Positions 1-7,359 of a stretch of DNA of 13,095 nucleotides are shown one piece after another. The notes beneath the pieces were generated by a model. That model was not told the DNA's origin and searched no databases. It worked only from the letters and a program-made list of their open reading frames with translations. This stretch comes from an uncultured Clostridia bacterium (GTDB taxonomy: Bacteria > Bacillota > Clostridia > Oscillospirales > Acutalibacteraceae), in NCBI GenBank assembly GCA_904420155.1, contig CAJFUH010000028.1, forward strand, positions 1 to 13,095. Reading direction: 5' to 3'. Position 1 is the first letter of the stretch; each line of letters opens with the position of its first letter. The position numbers and the translations under genes were made by a program.

Positions 1-1
1 A

Positions 2-196
2 AGCGGTATGGAGAATGCCAAATCCAAAGGGAAAGCGATTGGGCGGCCTGCGGTCACAGCCGACGATATTCCCGCTATTTTCTATCGACATTATCCGAAA
101 TATCAAAAGGGCGAAATCAACAAGAAAGAGTTTTCAAGGCTCTGTTCCCTGTCTTATCCGACGATTTATAAATACCTTCGGATTGTTGAGGGTTAA
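2..196 (+). CDS. Small serine resolvase, C-terminal part (5' end outside window)
   Basis: This is the tail of a site-specific recombinase of the small resolvase/invertase family. The reading frame is already open at the first base, so the ATG at position 8 is probably internal. The segment GMENAKSKGKAIGRP is the usual linker between the long E helix of the catalytic domain and the DNA-binding domain. It is followed by an Hin/resolvase-type helix-turn-helix containing EFSRLCSLSYPTIYKYLRIV. The catalytic domain with its serine lies upstream and cannot be seen. The stop is 20 nt before the start of a large serine recombinase on the same strand, so the two are probably co-transcribed as the recombination module of one mobile element. 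The family call rests on the linker and HTH alone, so a short regulator with a resolvase-type HTH is possible but less likely. Confidence 0.75.
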   Translation, partial: SGMENAKSKGKAIGRPAVTADDIPAIFYRHYPKYQKGEINKKEFSRLCSLSYPTIYKYLRIVEG

Positions 197-216
197 AGTA
201 TTAGGAAGGTGCGAAA

Positions 217-1737
217 ATGAACGTTGTAATTTATGCTCGTTACTCAGACAGTAAACAGCGAGAAGAATCCATTGAAGGCCAATTAAAAGTATGCTGTGAC
301 TATGCCGAAAAAGAGGGCTATAACATTATTGGGGAATACATAGACAGAGCGATCAGTGCAAAAACAGATGACAGGCCACAATTCCAGCGCATGATTCGTG
401 ACAGTAGCAAAAAATTTTTTCAAGGAATTATTGTTTACCAGTTAGACCGCTTTGCTCGAAATAGATATGACAGTGCACACTATAAACATATTCTGAAAAA
501 GAATGGCGTTACTGTTATTAGTGCAAGAGAAACCATAACCGATGATGCAAGCGGTATTTTGGTTGAGGCCATGCTGGAAGGTATGGCTGAATATTATTCC
601 GTAGAGCTTTCACAGAAAGTAACCCGTGGAATGAATATCAATGCAGAAAAAGGACTTTCAAATGGTGGGACTACTCCATTAGGCTATCGCATTGAAAATA
701 AACGTTATGTACTTGATGAAGAACGTGCCCCCATAGTTCGGGAAATTTTCGCAAAGTATGCTGATGATTGGAGTATGAAGAAAATTTGTGACAGTTTGAA
801 TGAAAGACATATAACAACGGCACAGGGGACATCTTTCAATAAAAATTCTTTACATACCATGTTGAAAAATAGAAAATACTTAGGGATTTATATATATAAC
901 GGTCATGAAATTCCGGGCGGAATGCCGCAGATAATTAATAAAGACCTTTTTGACAAAGTACAGGAAAAAATGATAGCAAATAAAAAAGCTCCTGCGCGTG
1001 CAAGAGCAAAAGCAGAATATATCCTTTCGGGAAAATTATTTTGCGGTTACTGTAAAGAAAAAATGACAGGACACAGCAGTAACCAAATCAGTAAAAAAGG
1101 TGTGATATTCAACTATTACAAATGCAAAAATTCCGGGAAAGGCAAGACCTGTAACAAGAAGATGGTGCATAAAGACTATATTGAAGATATTGTAGTAAAT
1201 GAATGCCGGAAACTTCTTACACCGCAGAATATCCGCAAGATTGCAAAAGAAGTGGTTAAAATTGCTTTAAGCATGGACGACCGTTCCGAAATGAAACGTC
1301 TGGAAAGTCTAATTCAAAAAGCACAGGAAGAAAAATCAAATCAAATGGCCTCTCTTCGTGCCTGTAAAGATGATACGATTCGGGAAATGATATTTGAGGA
1401 CTTAGGGAAAATAGGGGCTGATATAAAAGAGCTGGAAAAACAGCTTGAAGTTGAAAAAGCAAGACATTACGTTATGACAGAACAACAGGTTATCGCTCAT
1501 CTTACAAAATTAACAAATGGTGATATTCGTGATAAGACCTATCGAAAGTCGTTAATTCGGCTGTTTGTCAACAAAATCTTTCTGTATGATGATAGAATCA
1601 CTATAACTTTTAATACAGGTGATGAAGAAACTACAATCACCGATGTTTTACTTTCAAAAATTGAAAATGGCTTATCGGGAAAAAATCTTTGTGTATTAAA
1701 CAATGTGGTTCACCAAAACAGTAAATCCGAACCTTAG
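217..1737 (+). CDS. Large serine recombinase (integrase/transposase of a mobile element)
   Basis: A 506-aa site-specific recombinase that would excise or integrate the element it sits on, through a covalent phosphoserine intermediate. The N-terminal resolvase domain (about 1-140) starts NVVIYARYSDSKQ, with S10 as the predicted nucleophile and R8 beside it. LDRFARNR (76-83) supplies the conserved D77, R78 and R81. A recombinase domain (about 155-255) follows, then a zinc ribbon with C276, C279, C303 and C312. A charged coiled-coil-like stretch spans about 355-415. The length is normal for the family. The start is supported by AGGAAGG at 203-209, seven bases before the ATG. Codon use is much richer in A/T than in valS or sigF, consistent with transfer. 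The last residues read into an inverted repeat, suggesting that the gene ends at or very near an element boundary. Its target site cannot be read from this window. Confidence 0.93.
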   Translation: MNVVIYARYSDSKQREESIEGQLKVCCDYAEKEGYNIIGEYIDRAISAKTDDRPQFQRMIRDSSKKFFQGIIVYQLDRFARNRYDSAHYKHILKKNGVTVISARETITDDASGILVEAMLEGMAEYYSVELSQKVTRGMNINAEKGLSNGGTTPLGYRIENKRYVLDEERAPIVREIFAKYADDWSMKKICDSLNERHITTAQGTSFNKNSLHTMLKNRKYLGIYIYNGHEIPGGMPQIINKDLFDKVQEKMIANKKAPARARAKAEYILSGKLFCGYCKEKMTGHSSNQISKKGVIFNYYKCKNSGKGKTCNKKMVHKDYIEDIVVNECRKLLTPQNIRKIAKEVVKIALSMDDRSEMKRLESLIQKAQEEKSNQMASLRACKDDTIREMIFEDLGKIGADIKELEKQLEVEKARHYVMTEQQVIAHLTKLTNGDIRDKTYRKSLIRLFVNKIFLYDDRITITFNTGDEETTITDVLLSKIENGLSGKNLCVLNNVVHQNSKSEP

Positions 1738-1761
1738 CCGGTTGGCAATGGGTTCGGATTT
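1723..1761. repeat. 11-bp perfect inverted repeat across the recombinase stop codon
   Basis: AAATCCGAACC at 1723-1733 is exactly complementary to GGTTCGGATTT at 1751-1761, with a 17-nt loop that contains the TAG stop of the recombinase. The tail after the right arm (TGTTGTTTC) is only moderately T-rich. It could be a weak terminator, or a symmetric site at the end of the element. Confidence 0.6.
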
Positions 1762-1807
1762 GTTGTTTCTACAGTTCGAAAAGGGCGAAAAAAGCAGGTT
1801 AAAAGAT

Positions 1808-1853
1808 AAGCGCGGCAAGATCCCAAACAAAGGAACCTTGCCGCGCTTTTTCT
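1808..1853 (+). terminator. Intrinsic terminator downstream of the recombinase
   Basis: AAGCGCGGCAAG (1808-1819) pairs with CTTGCCGCGCTT (1837-1848), a 12-bp GC-rich stem with a 17-nt loop. The right arm runs directly into TTTTTCTTT. This is a textbook Rho-independent terminator on the plus strand, isolating the mobile-element genes from what follows. Confidence 0.85.
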
Positions 1854-2109
1854 TTGCTGTTTCAGGTTTTAAAATCATCAGGTAATAATACCACCCCGGT
1901 GGGGATAAAAAATAATTTGGCGTTAAGCTTCCTGTCGGGAAGCAATCTTTTATCCAGCGAAAGCTGAATAAAAGGCAATCGGAATCATCCGCTAAATTTT
2001 TTGGAGAACGGGTTGGGCCTGTTTATAAATTGCTGTATGCGCCGCGCTATGGTTTTCCCTGGTATCCATTGGGGCTAAACCGGTATGGCCGGGCAATCAG
2101 ATCGCAAAC
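1854..2109. other. Intergenic stretch with hairpins, no supported gene
   Basis: Together with 1738-1853 this makes about 370 nt without a supportable gene. It contains a CCACC/GGTGG or CCCC/GGGG hairpin (1891-1904), GCTTCC/GGAAGC with a 5-nt loop (1927-1943), and a longer stem at 1947-1974. The long stem is CTTTTAT plus CAGC, a GAAA tetraloop, then GCTG plus ATAAAAG, with one C-A mismatch. A frame without ATG stays open from 1916 to 2173 on the plus strand, but I recognise nothing in its product. No tRNA, T-box or known riboswitch signature was seen. Confidence 0.4.
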
Positions 2110-3015
2110 TTATGAATTGGGAAGAGAGGAACTGTCTTCTAAAAGGACGACAGCTTGCTGTCCTCTTTGTTCATAAACCGATTCAAACCGGCTTTTGCTG
2201 GCGGTGATGATACCGGAAATAGGGTCGTTAATCGTAACGGAAGAATCGTCAACTCCCATGAGCACCCCGCAGTGGTCCATTTTTGACCATTCTAGATATT
2301 CCCCGGTTTCTTCCACATACCATCCCCCTGCAATGGGGCGGTCCACCATATCGATGGTGATCCAGACTACGACAGGAATATCCTGTAAAATCAGCGAATA
2401 CAGCTCTTCGGGGCTGGTTCCGGTGATATCAAAGGCTTGCCAGGAACTGCCGATATCCTTTAAGTATCCATTGGCGGCGGTCTCAATAGCAGGTGCTCCG
2501 CAGACATAACCGCTGGCAGAAAAGGGATTTCCAGCAAATACTTTCCGGAAATCAGGGCCATACCGTTTGTCCCCCACATAGTACCAATTGCTGGATTTAG
2601 GCAGGTAATCGTCGGCCATTTCTGTTTTGGAAACGTCAAATCCCAGATACTGCATAGCCATGGTCAAAGCCGTGATCTCGCATCCGGTGGGAAGTTCCGG
2701 GGTTTGATAGATGGTTTCCATATCCATAATATAGCTGTCCGGTTCCGATGAGGATTCCACTTGTTGCATGGAGGATGGCAAGGTTGAAGAATTATCGGAA
2801 GGAGTTATGGAGGAGGAATTGTCAGCAGCGGGTTGTGATTCCGATTCCTCAGTTTGCTCTGGGATCACTTCGATACTGGAAGAACTGCTTTCTGGCTGGC
2901 TTTCCTGCTGTGTCATGGCGGGAGAAGTAGGGGATTGGCACGCCGTCAATAAAGAAAGGCAGGACAAACACAGCAACACAGCTGTCTTTCCACGGCGGAA
3001 AAAGGGACGGGACAT
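2110..3015 (-). CDS. Lipoprotein with C39-like cysteine peptidase domain
   Basis: A 301-aa predicted surface lipoprotein. The N-terminus has arginines, a hydrophobic stretch and a lipobox L-T-A-C with the lipidated cysteine at C26. Residues 27-95 are a Ser/Glu/Gln-rich low-complexity spacer, which would hold the enzyme away from the membrane. The remainder is a C39-like (YvpB-type) papain-fold domain. LPTGCEITALTMAMQYLG (109-125) carries the predicted nucleophile C112, H248 lies in KMDHCGVLMG, and D264 in TINDP completes a Cys-His-Asp set. C39 enzymes include bacteriocin leader peptidases, but this stand-alone extracytoplasmic version has no ABC transporter, so its substrate is unknown. AAAGGAGG lies upstream of the start. 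The gene is divergent from valS and has its own promoter. No clear terminator was found downstream. Confidence 0.85.
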   Translation of the reverse strand: MSRPFFRRGKTAVLLCLSCLSLLTACQSPTSPAMTQQESQPESSSSSIEVIPEQTEESESQPAADNSSSITPSDNSSTLPSSMQQVESSSEPDSYIMDMETIYQTPELPTGCEITALTMAMQYLGFDVSKTEMADDYLPKSSNWYYVGDKRYGPDFRKVFAGNPFSASGYVCGAPAIETAANGYLKDIGSSWQAFDITGTSPEELYSLILQDIPVVVWITIDMVDRPIAGGWYVEETGEYLEWSKMDHCGVLMGVDDSSVTINDPISGIITASKSRFESVYEQRGQQAVVLLEDSSSLPNS

Positions 3016-3097
3016 GAAAAAGGGCCTCCTTTTATTACGAAAAGATTTTTAAACGGTTTCATATTTGTAAAAAAATACATAATTCTACATTTTCTTC

Positions 3098-3126
3098 ATT
3101 ATAACATGGGAAAACCGATTTGCAAA
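3098..3126 (-). promoter_or_regulatory. Sigma-A type promoter for the C39-like lipoprotein gene
   Basis: On the minus strand, TTTGCA (3121-3126) is followed after 17 nt by a perfect TATAAT (3098-3103). This lies about 85 nt upstream of the lipoprotein start codon. The -35 matches consensus at four of six positions. Confidence 0.6.
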
Positions 3127-3206
3127 TAATCGCTATCAATAAGCGTAAAGGGGGAGGAGAAACAGGAAAAGGAAATGGAGTTTCTGAGACAAGGCGATCC
3201 GAAATA

Positions 3207-3235
3207 TTGACAAACCCCATACCGGATGTGATAAT
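3207..3235 (+). promoter_or_regulatory. Sigma-A promoter of valS
   Basis: A perfect TTGACA at 3207-3212 and GATAAT at 3230-3235 (5 of 6) are spaced by 17 nt, about 100 nt before the valS start. The resulting leader is short. It contains hairpins ATGGAA/TTCCAT (3266-3280) and GGTC/GACC (3311-3324, directly before the Shine-Dalgarno sequence). I see no T-box consensus in it. Confidence 0.75.
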
Positions 3236-3338
3236 ATAAAGGTTACCATAAGAAAAAAACAGATCATGGAAGGATTCCATTTCAATGGTTTTTTCCTTAG
3301 AAAGAAAACAGGTCGTTGATGACCGGGGAGGAGCACTG

Positions 3339-5960
3339 ATGAGCAAGGAATTAGCAAAAGCCTACGAGCCTAAAGAGGTAGAGGACCGGATCTATGATTT
3401 CTGGCTTTCCGGCGGATATTTCCATGCAGAAATAGACCCGGACAAGAAGCCTTATACGATTGTGATCCCGCCTCCAAATATCACGGGCCAACTGCATATG
3501 GGACATGCCCTGGATGAAACATTACAGGATATTCTGATCCGGTTTCGCAGGATGCAGGGATATTCCGCTTTGTGGCTGCCGGGTACCGATCATGCGTCTA
3601 TTGCCACAGAGGCAAAAATTGTAGAGGCTATGCGTCAGGAAGGGATCACGAAAGAGGATATCGGACGGGAAAAGTTCCTGGAACGCGCGTGGGATTGGAA
3701 GAAAAAGTTTGGAGGACGTATTATTGAGCAGCTGAAAAAGCTGGGTTCCTCCTGCGATTGGGAAAGAGAACGGTTTACTTTAGATGAAGGATGCTCCAAA
3801 GCGGTACGCGAGGTATTTGTCCGCCTGTATGAAAAAGGGTTGATTTACCGCGGGGAGCGCATCATCAATTGGTGCCCCCATTGCTGTACATCCATTTCAG
3901 ACGCGGAAGTAGAGTTTGAGGAGCACAGCGGAAACTTCTGGCACCTGCGTTACCCATTGAGCGACGGTTCCGGTTATCTGCAATTGGCTACCACCCGTCC
4001 GGAAACGCTGCTGGGCGACACCGCCGTGGCGGTATATCCGGATGACGAGCGCTACAAGCACTTGGTAGGGAAAACGTTGATCCTGCCTTTGGTGGGCCGC
4101 GAGATTCCCATTGTTGCCGATACCTATGTGGAAATGGATTTCGGGACCGGCGTGGTAAAGATTACCCCGGCACATGACCCCAATGACTTTGAAGTGGGCC
4201 TGCGCCATAACCTGCCCATCATCAATGTGATGGACGAACATGCCGTTATCAATGAAAACGGCGGAAAATATCAGGGCATGAGCAGGGAAGAGGCGAGAAA
4301 GGCCATTGTCAAGGATTTGGAAGACGGCGGATTCCTGGTGAAAGTGGAGCCAATCCAGCACAATGTGGGCGCTTGCTACCGCTGTTCCACCCTGGTAGAG
4401 CCCCGTATTTCCAAGCAGTGGTTTGTTAAGATGCAGCCCTTAGCGGAACCGGCCGTTGAAGTGGTGCGCAAGGGCGAAGTAAAGTTTGTTCCGGAGCGCT
4501 TTGACAAGATTTATTATAACTGGATGGAAAATATCCGCGACTGGTGCATTTCCCGCCAGCTGTGGTGGGGGCACCGGATTCCCGCCTGGTACTGCGAGGA
4601 CTGCGGGGAGACCGTCGTCGCCCGGGAGGAGCCCCACGCCTGTCCCAAGTGCGGAAGCAAGCATCTGCATCAGGACGAAGATACGCTGGACACCTGGTTT
4701 TCTTCTGCGTTGTGGCCCTTCTCTACGTTGGGCTGGCCGGATGAGAGCCCGGAGCTTAAATATTTTTATCCTACCGATACCTTGGTTACCGGTTATGATA
4801 TTATTTTCTTCTGGGTTGCCCGCATGATTTTTTCCGCGGTAGAGCATACCGGGCAAGTCCCTTTCCATACGGTATTTATCCACGGCCTGGTGCGGGACGC
4901 ACAAGGGCGGAAAATGTCTAAATCCTTGGGTAACGGGATCGATCCGCTGAAAGTCATTGACCGTTACGGAGCGGATGCCCTGCGCTTTACGCTGGCCACC
5001 GGAAACAGCCCGGGGAACGACATGCGTTTTACGGAAGAAAAGCTGGAATCCAGCCGCAATTTTGCCAATAAGATCTGGAATGCAGCCCGGTTTATTCACA
5101 TGAACATCGATGGGCATGACGTGCCTGACACACTTCCGGAAGAGCTTACTCTGGAAGACAAATGGATTGTCAGTTCGTTTAACCGCGTTGCAAAAGAGAT
5201 TACGGAAAATCTGGAAAAGTTCGAACTGGGAATCGCCGTCCAGAAACTTTATGATTTCATTTGGGATGAGTTCTGCGACTGGTACATTGAATTGGCAAAA
5301 ACCCGTTTGCAGGAGGGAGACGGTACCGCCCAAGGCGCCCGTCGGGTCCTGGTTTGGGTCATGAGTAATACATTAAAACTGTTGCATCCATTTATGCCCT
5401 TTATTACAGAAGAAATTTGGCAGACGCTTCCTCATGAAGGGGAATCCATCATGGTTGCGGAGTATCCCAAATATCAGGAAAACCATTGTTTCCCGGAAGC
5501 TGAGGAAGAGATGCACCGGATTATGGACGCGATCCGCGCTATCCGTAACCGCCGGGCGGAGATGAATGTGCCGCCTTCCCGGAAAGCAAGGGTATATATC
5601 GCTTCTGCGGCTCAGGAGACGTTCCGTAAGGGGCAGGCATTTATCAGCCGTCTGGCATATGCCAACCAGGTGGAAGTGGGAGAAGCTTTTGACGTCCCAG
5701 GCGCTGTCACGATTGTCACTGCGGACGCTAAGATTTACATCCCTATGGACGAGCTTGTAGATAAAAAGGCGGAGATTGCCCGTCTGAATAAAGAACTGGA
5801 AGCGGCCTCCAAACAGTTGGCGCAGGCACAGAATAAATTGAATAATCCTGGATTCCTTTCAAAAGCTCCCGCCAATGTTGTGGAAGGGGTGCGCAATCAG
5901 GCCAATAAATTGCAGGAAAAGATCAACCTGATCCATTCGTCGATAGAAGCGTTGCAGTAA
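3339..5960 (+). CDS. valS: Valine--tRNA ligase (valyl-tRNA synthetase)
   Basis: Class I cytoplasmic aminoacyl-tRNA synthetase that charges tRNA-Val and hydrolyses mis-made Thr-tRNA-Val. With the start at 3339 it has 873 aa, normal for bacterial ValS. The ATP-binding HIGH signature is PPPNITGQLHMGH (HMGH at 53-56) and the KMSKS loop is at 525-529. The CP1 editing domain is marked by ATTRPETLLGDTAVAV (217-232). Paired cysteines in WCPHCC and in CEDCGE...CPKCG suggest zinc-binding knuckles. The last 65 or so residues form the C-terminal tRNA-binding coiled coil (KKAEIARLNKELEAASKQL and onward). The start is fixed by GGGGAGGAG at 3325-3333. An in-frame ATG at 3285 would add 18 unrelated residues and has no good ribosome binding site. 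The gene is monocistronic, between its own promoter and a strong terminator. Confidence 0.97.
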   Translation: MSKELAKAYEPKEVEDRIYDFWLSGGYFHAEIDPDKKPYTIVIPPPNITGQLHMGHALDETLQDILIRFRRMQGYSALWLPGTDHASIATEAKIVEAMRQEGITKEDIGREKFLERAWDWKKKFGGRIIEQLKKLGSSCDWERERFTLDEGCSKAVREVFVRLYEKGLIYRGERIINWCPHCCTSISDAEVEFEEHSGNFWHLRYPLSDGSGYLQLATTRPETLLGDTAVAVYPDDERYKHLVGKTLILPLVGREIPIVADTYVEMDFGTGVVKITPAHDPNDFEVGLRHNLPIINVMDEHAVINENGGKYQGMSREEARKAIVKDLEDGGFLVKVEPIQHNVGACYRCSTLVEPRISKQWFVKMQPLAEPAVEVVRKGEVKFVPERFDKIYYNWMENIRDWCISRQLWWGHRIPAWYCEDCGETVVAREEPHACPKCGSKHLHQDEDTLDTWFSSALWPFSTLGWPDESPELKYFYPTDTLVTGYDIIFFWVARMIFSAVEHTGQVPFHTVFIHGLVRDAQGRKMSKSLGNGIDPLKVIDRYGADALRFTLATGNSPGNDMRFTEEKLESSRNFANKIWNAARFIHMNIDGHDVPDTLPEELTLEDKWIVSSFNRVAKEITENLEKFELGIAVQKLYDFIWDEFCDWYIELAKTRLQEGDGTAQGARRVLVWVMSNTLKLLHPFMPFITEEIWQTLPHEGESIMVAEYPKYQENHCFPEAEEEMHRIMDAIRAIRNRRAEMNVPPSRKARVYIASAAQETFRKGQAFISRLAYANQVEVGEAFDVPGAVTIVTADAKIYIPMDELVDKKAEIARLNKELEAASKQLAQAQNKLNNPGFLSKAPANVVEGVRNQANKLQEKINLIHSSIEALQ

Positions 5961-6020
5961 CAGCCTGTGATCCGTACTGGGATCTGAATTGCGATTTTTA
6001 AATGTTTAAGTTTGCCGACA

Positions 6021-6055
6021 ACAAAAGGCGCACAAACTGTGCGCCTTTTGTTTTG
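6021..6055. terminator. Bidirectional terminator between valS and the convergent glycosyltransferase
   Basis: ACAAAAGGCGCACA (6021-6034) and TGTGCGCCTTTTGT (6038-6051) form a perfect 14-bp stem with a 3-nt AAC loop. The stem ends in A/T tracts on both sides and more T follows on the plus strand. It can end valS transcripts on the plus strand and those of the minus-strand gene that stops at 6064. Confidence 0.92.
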
Positions 6056-6063
6056 TAAAAACG

Positions 6064-7179
6064 TCATGTGGGATCGGCCAGTTGATGGATCAGTTTGCAG
6101 ATATTTTTTGCGCAATCCGATTTATCGAAAGCTTTGCAGGCATTGCGCATCTTCTCAATTTGCTGGGGGTTGCCCAGGAGACGAGAGAGTATAGGCCTAC
6201 AGGTGTCAGGACAGATGGAAATCCCCATTTGATGGGAGCGCAGGAAACGCTCGTTGTCTTCTTCCTGTCCGGGAATAGCGCCGAACACAGCCATAGGTAG
6301 CCCGCTGGCCAACGCTTCGGAGATGGTAAGCCCGCCGGGTTTGGTAAGAAGGAGATCAGCGGCGTGCATATATTTTTCCACATGAGAAGTGAAATAGACC
6401 AGTTTGGTCCGATGGGGGCTGTATAATCGGATGTTTTCAATTTGCCGGTACAGCTTTGGATTTTTCCCAGTGATCACAATGCACTGGAACGGCAAAGGAA
6501 GGGCGTCTATTTTCTGGTAGATGTCCAGCATAGAACGGACGCCGAAACTTCCCGCCATAAAGAGCAGGGTGGGGATATTGGGACGGAATCCCAGATGGGA
6601 AAGCAACTGTTCCTTGTTTTCTTCTTGGAAAAATTTTTGTTCCACCGGAATACCAAAGGGATAAATGATCTCCCTGGAAACGCCCCGGGCAACCAATTGC
6701 CCCGCCATACCTTCGTCGGAAACCACGTAAGCGTCCACATAAGGGGAGATCCACGCCCGATGAGGGCCATAATCGGTGACGATACACACCAAAGGCGTTT
6801 GAATTTGTCCTGTCCCTTTGAGATGGGAGACCATTTGCGCAGAAAAATGATAGGTGCTGATGATGACGTCCGGCTGGAATTCTTCAATGAGCGGAAGCAG
6901 CTTCCGGCTCAGGCGGGCGGTGATAGCGGGGACTAGATTGGCAATGGGGGTTTCCTGGTCTGCCGCTTTATAAAAAGTGCCGAAGACCCAGGGGGCGTAT
7001 TTGGCCGCCAGTTGATAGCCGTCGCAGCAGAACACGTCCGCTAATTGGTTGACTTCTTTGAGTGTATCCACCAACCGGACGGTATGGTTGGGATTTTGTG
7101 TAAGCAGATAAGATTTTACTACTTCCGCCGCTTTTTTGTGTCCGCCGCCGGCGGAGGCGTATAACATCAATATATTCAA
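6064..7179 (-). CDS. Processive diacylglycerol glycosyltransferase / MGDG synthase family (UgtP-like)
   Basis: A 371-aa GT28-family enzyme of the MGDG synthase/UgtP type, which transfers sugar from a UDP-sugar to diacylglycerol to make membrane glycolipids (and lipoteichoic acid anchors in some Firmicutes). The N-terminal acceptor domain opens MNILMLYASAGGGHKKAA (the family's GGGH glycine loop, 11-14) and includes DVIISTYHFSAQMV and VTDYGPHRAW. The C-terminal donor-binding domain has GSFG (210-213), LLTKPGGLTISEAL (277-290) and PGQEEDN (303-309). I chose the TTG at 7177-7179 because GGGAG lies seven bases upstream and family members begin almost exactly there. Extending to the ATG at 7374 adds 65 residues with no family resemblance. 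The stop is TGA. The gene is monocistronic, convergent with valS and divergent from folC. The sugar and the number of residues added cannot be told from sequence. Confidence 0.88.
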   Translation of the reverse strand: MNILMLYASAGGGHKKAAEVVKSYLLTQNPNHTVRLVDTLKEVNQLADVFCCDGYQLAAKYAPWVFGTFYKAADQETPIANLVPAITARLSRKLLPLIEEFQPDVIISTYHFSAQMVSHLKGTGQIQTPLVCIVTDYGPHRAWISPYVDAYVVSDEGMAGQLVARGVSREIIYPFGIPVEQKFFQEENKEQLLSHLGFRPNIPTLLFMAGSFGVRSMLDIYQKIDALPLPFQCIVITGKNPKLYRQIENIRLYSPHRTKLVYFTSHVEKYMHAADLLLTKPGGLTISEALASGLPMAVFGAIPGQEEDNERFLRSHQMGISICPDTCRPILSRLLGNPQQIEKMRNACKAFDKSDCAKNICKLIHQLADPT

Positions 7180-7270
7180 ATTCTTCGCTCCCTTTATCCT
7201 TAGATAGGAAACATGGGATAACCAATCCATCAGGAATTTTCTGGTTCTTGTCCTATGTTTCTCCCTATTT

Positions 7271-7299
7271 AGTATAAAAGAAAAAAAGTAGGATAGCAA
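7271..7299 (-). promoter_or_regulatory. Probable promoter of the UgtP-like gene
   Basis: On the minus strand TTGCTA (7294-7299) and TATACT (7271-7276) are 17 nt apart, matching sigma-A boxes at 4/6 and 5/6. The leader of about 85 nt contains imperfect complementary segments (AAACATGGGATAACC near 7210-7224 against GGTT..TCCTATGTTT near 7243-7260). Confidence 0.5.
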
Positions 7300-7359
7300 G
7301 CGGGTTGTATGTATGAAAAGGTTGAGATATGGCGTTTGGGATGATAGGAGGGGCCGACT

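Noticed and set aside
1703..1885. 60-codon frames on both strands across the recombinase 3' end and terminator
   Set aside because: They run through an inverted repeat and a terminator hairpin and overlap the recombinase gene. Nothing in the translations looks like a protein family.
4440..5333. A 297-codon open frame antisense to valS
   Set aside because: It lies entirely within the well-supported valS gene on the other strand, has no ribosome binding site and shows no recognisable domain. Long antisense frames are common opposite conserved GC-rich genes.
6442..6936. A 164-codon plus-strand frame opposite the UgtP-like gene
   Set aside because: It is a shadow of the glycosyltransferase gene, with no family features and no start signals.
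7141..7160. GC-rich palindrome CCGCCGGCGG just after the UgtP-like start
   Set aside because: It encodes the conserved Ala-Gly-Gly-Gly loop, so codon choice explains the symmetry.
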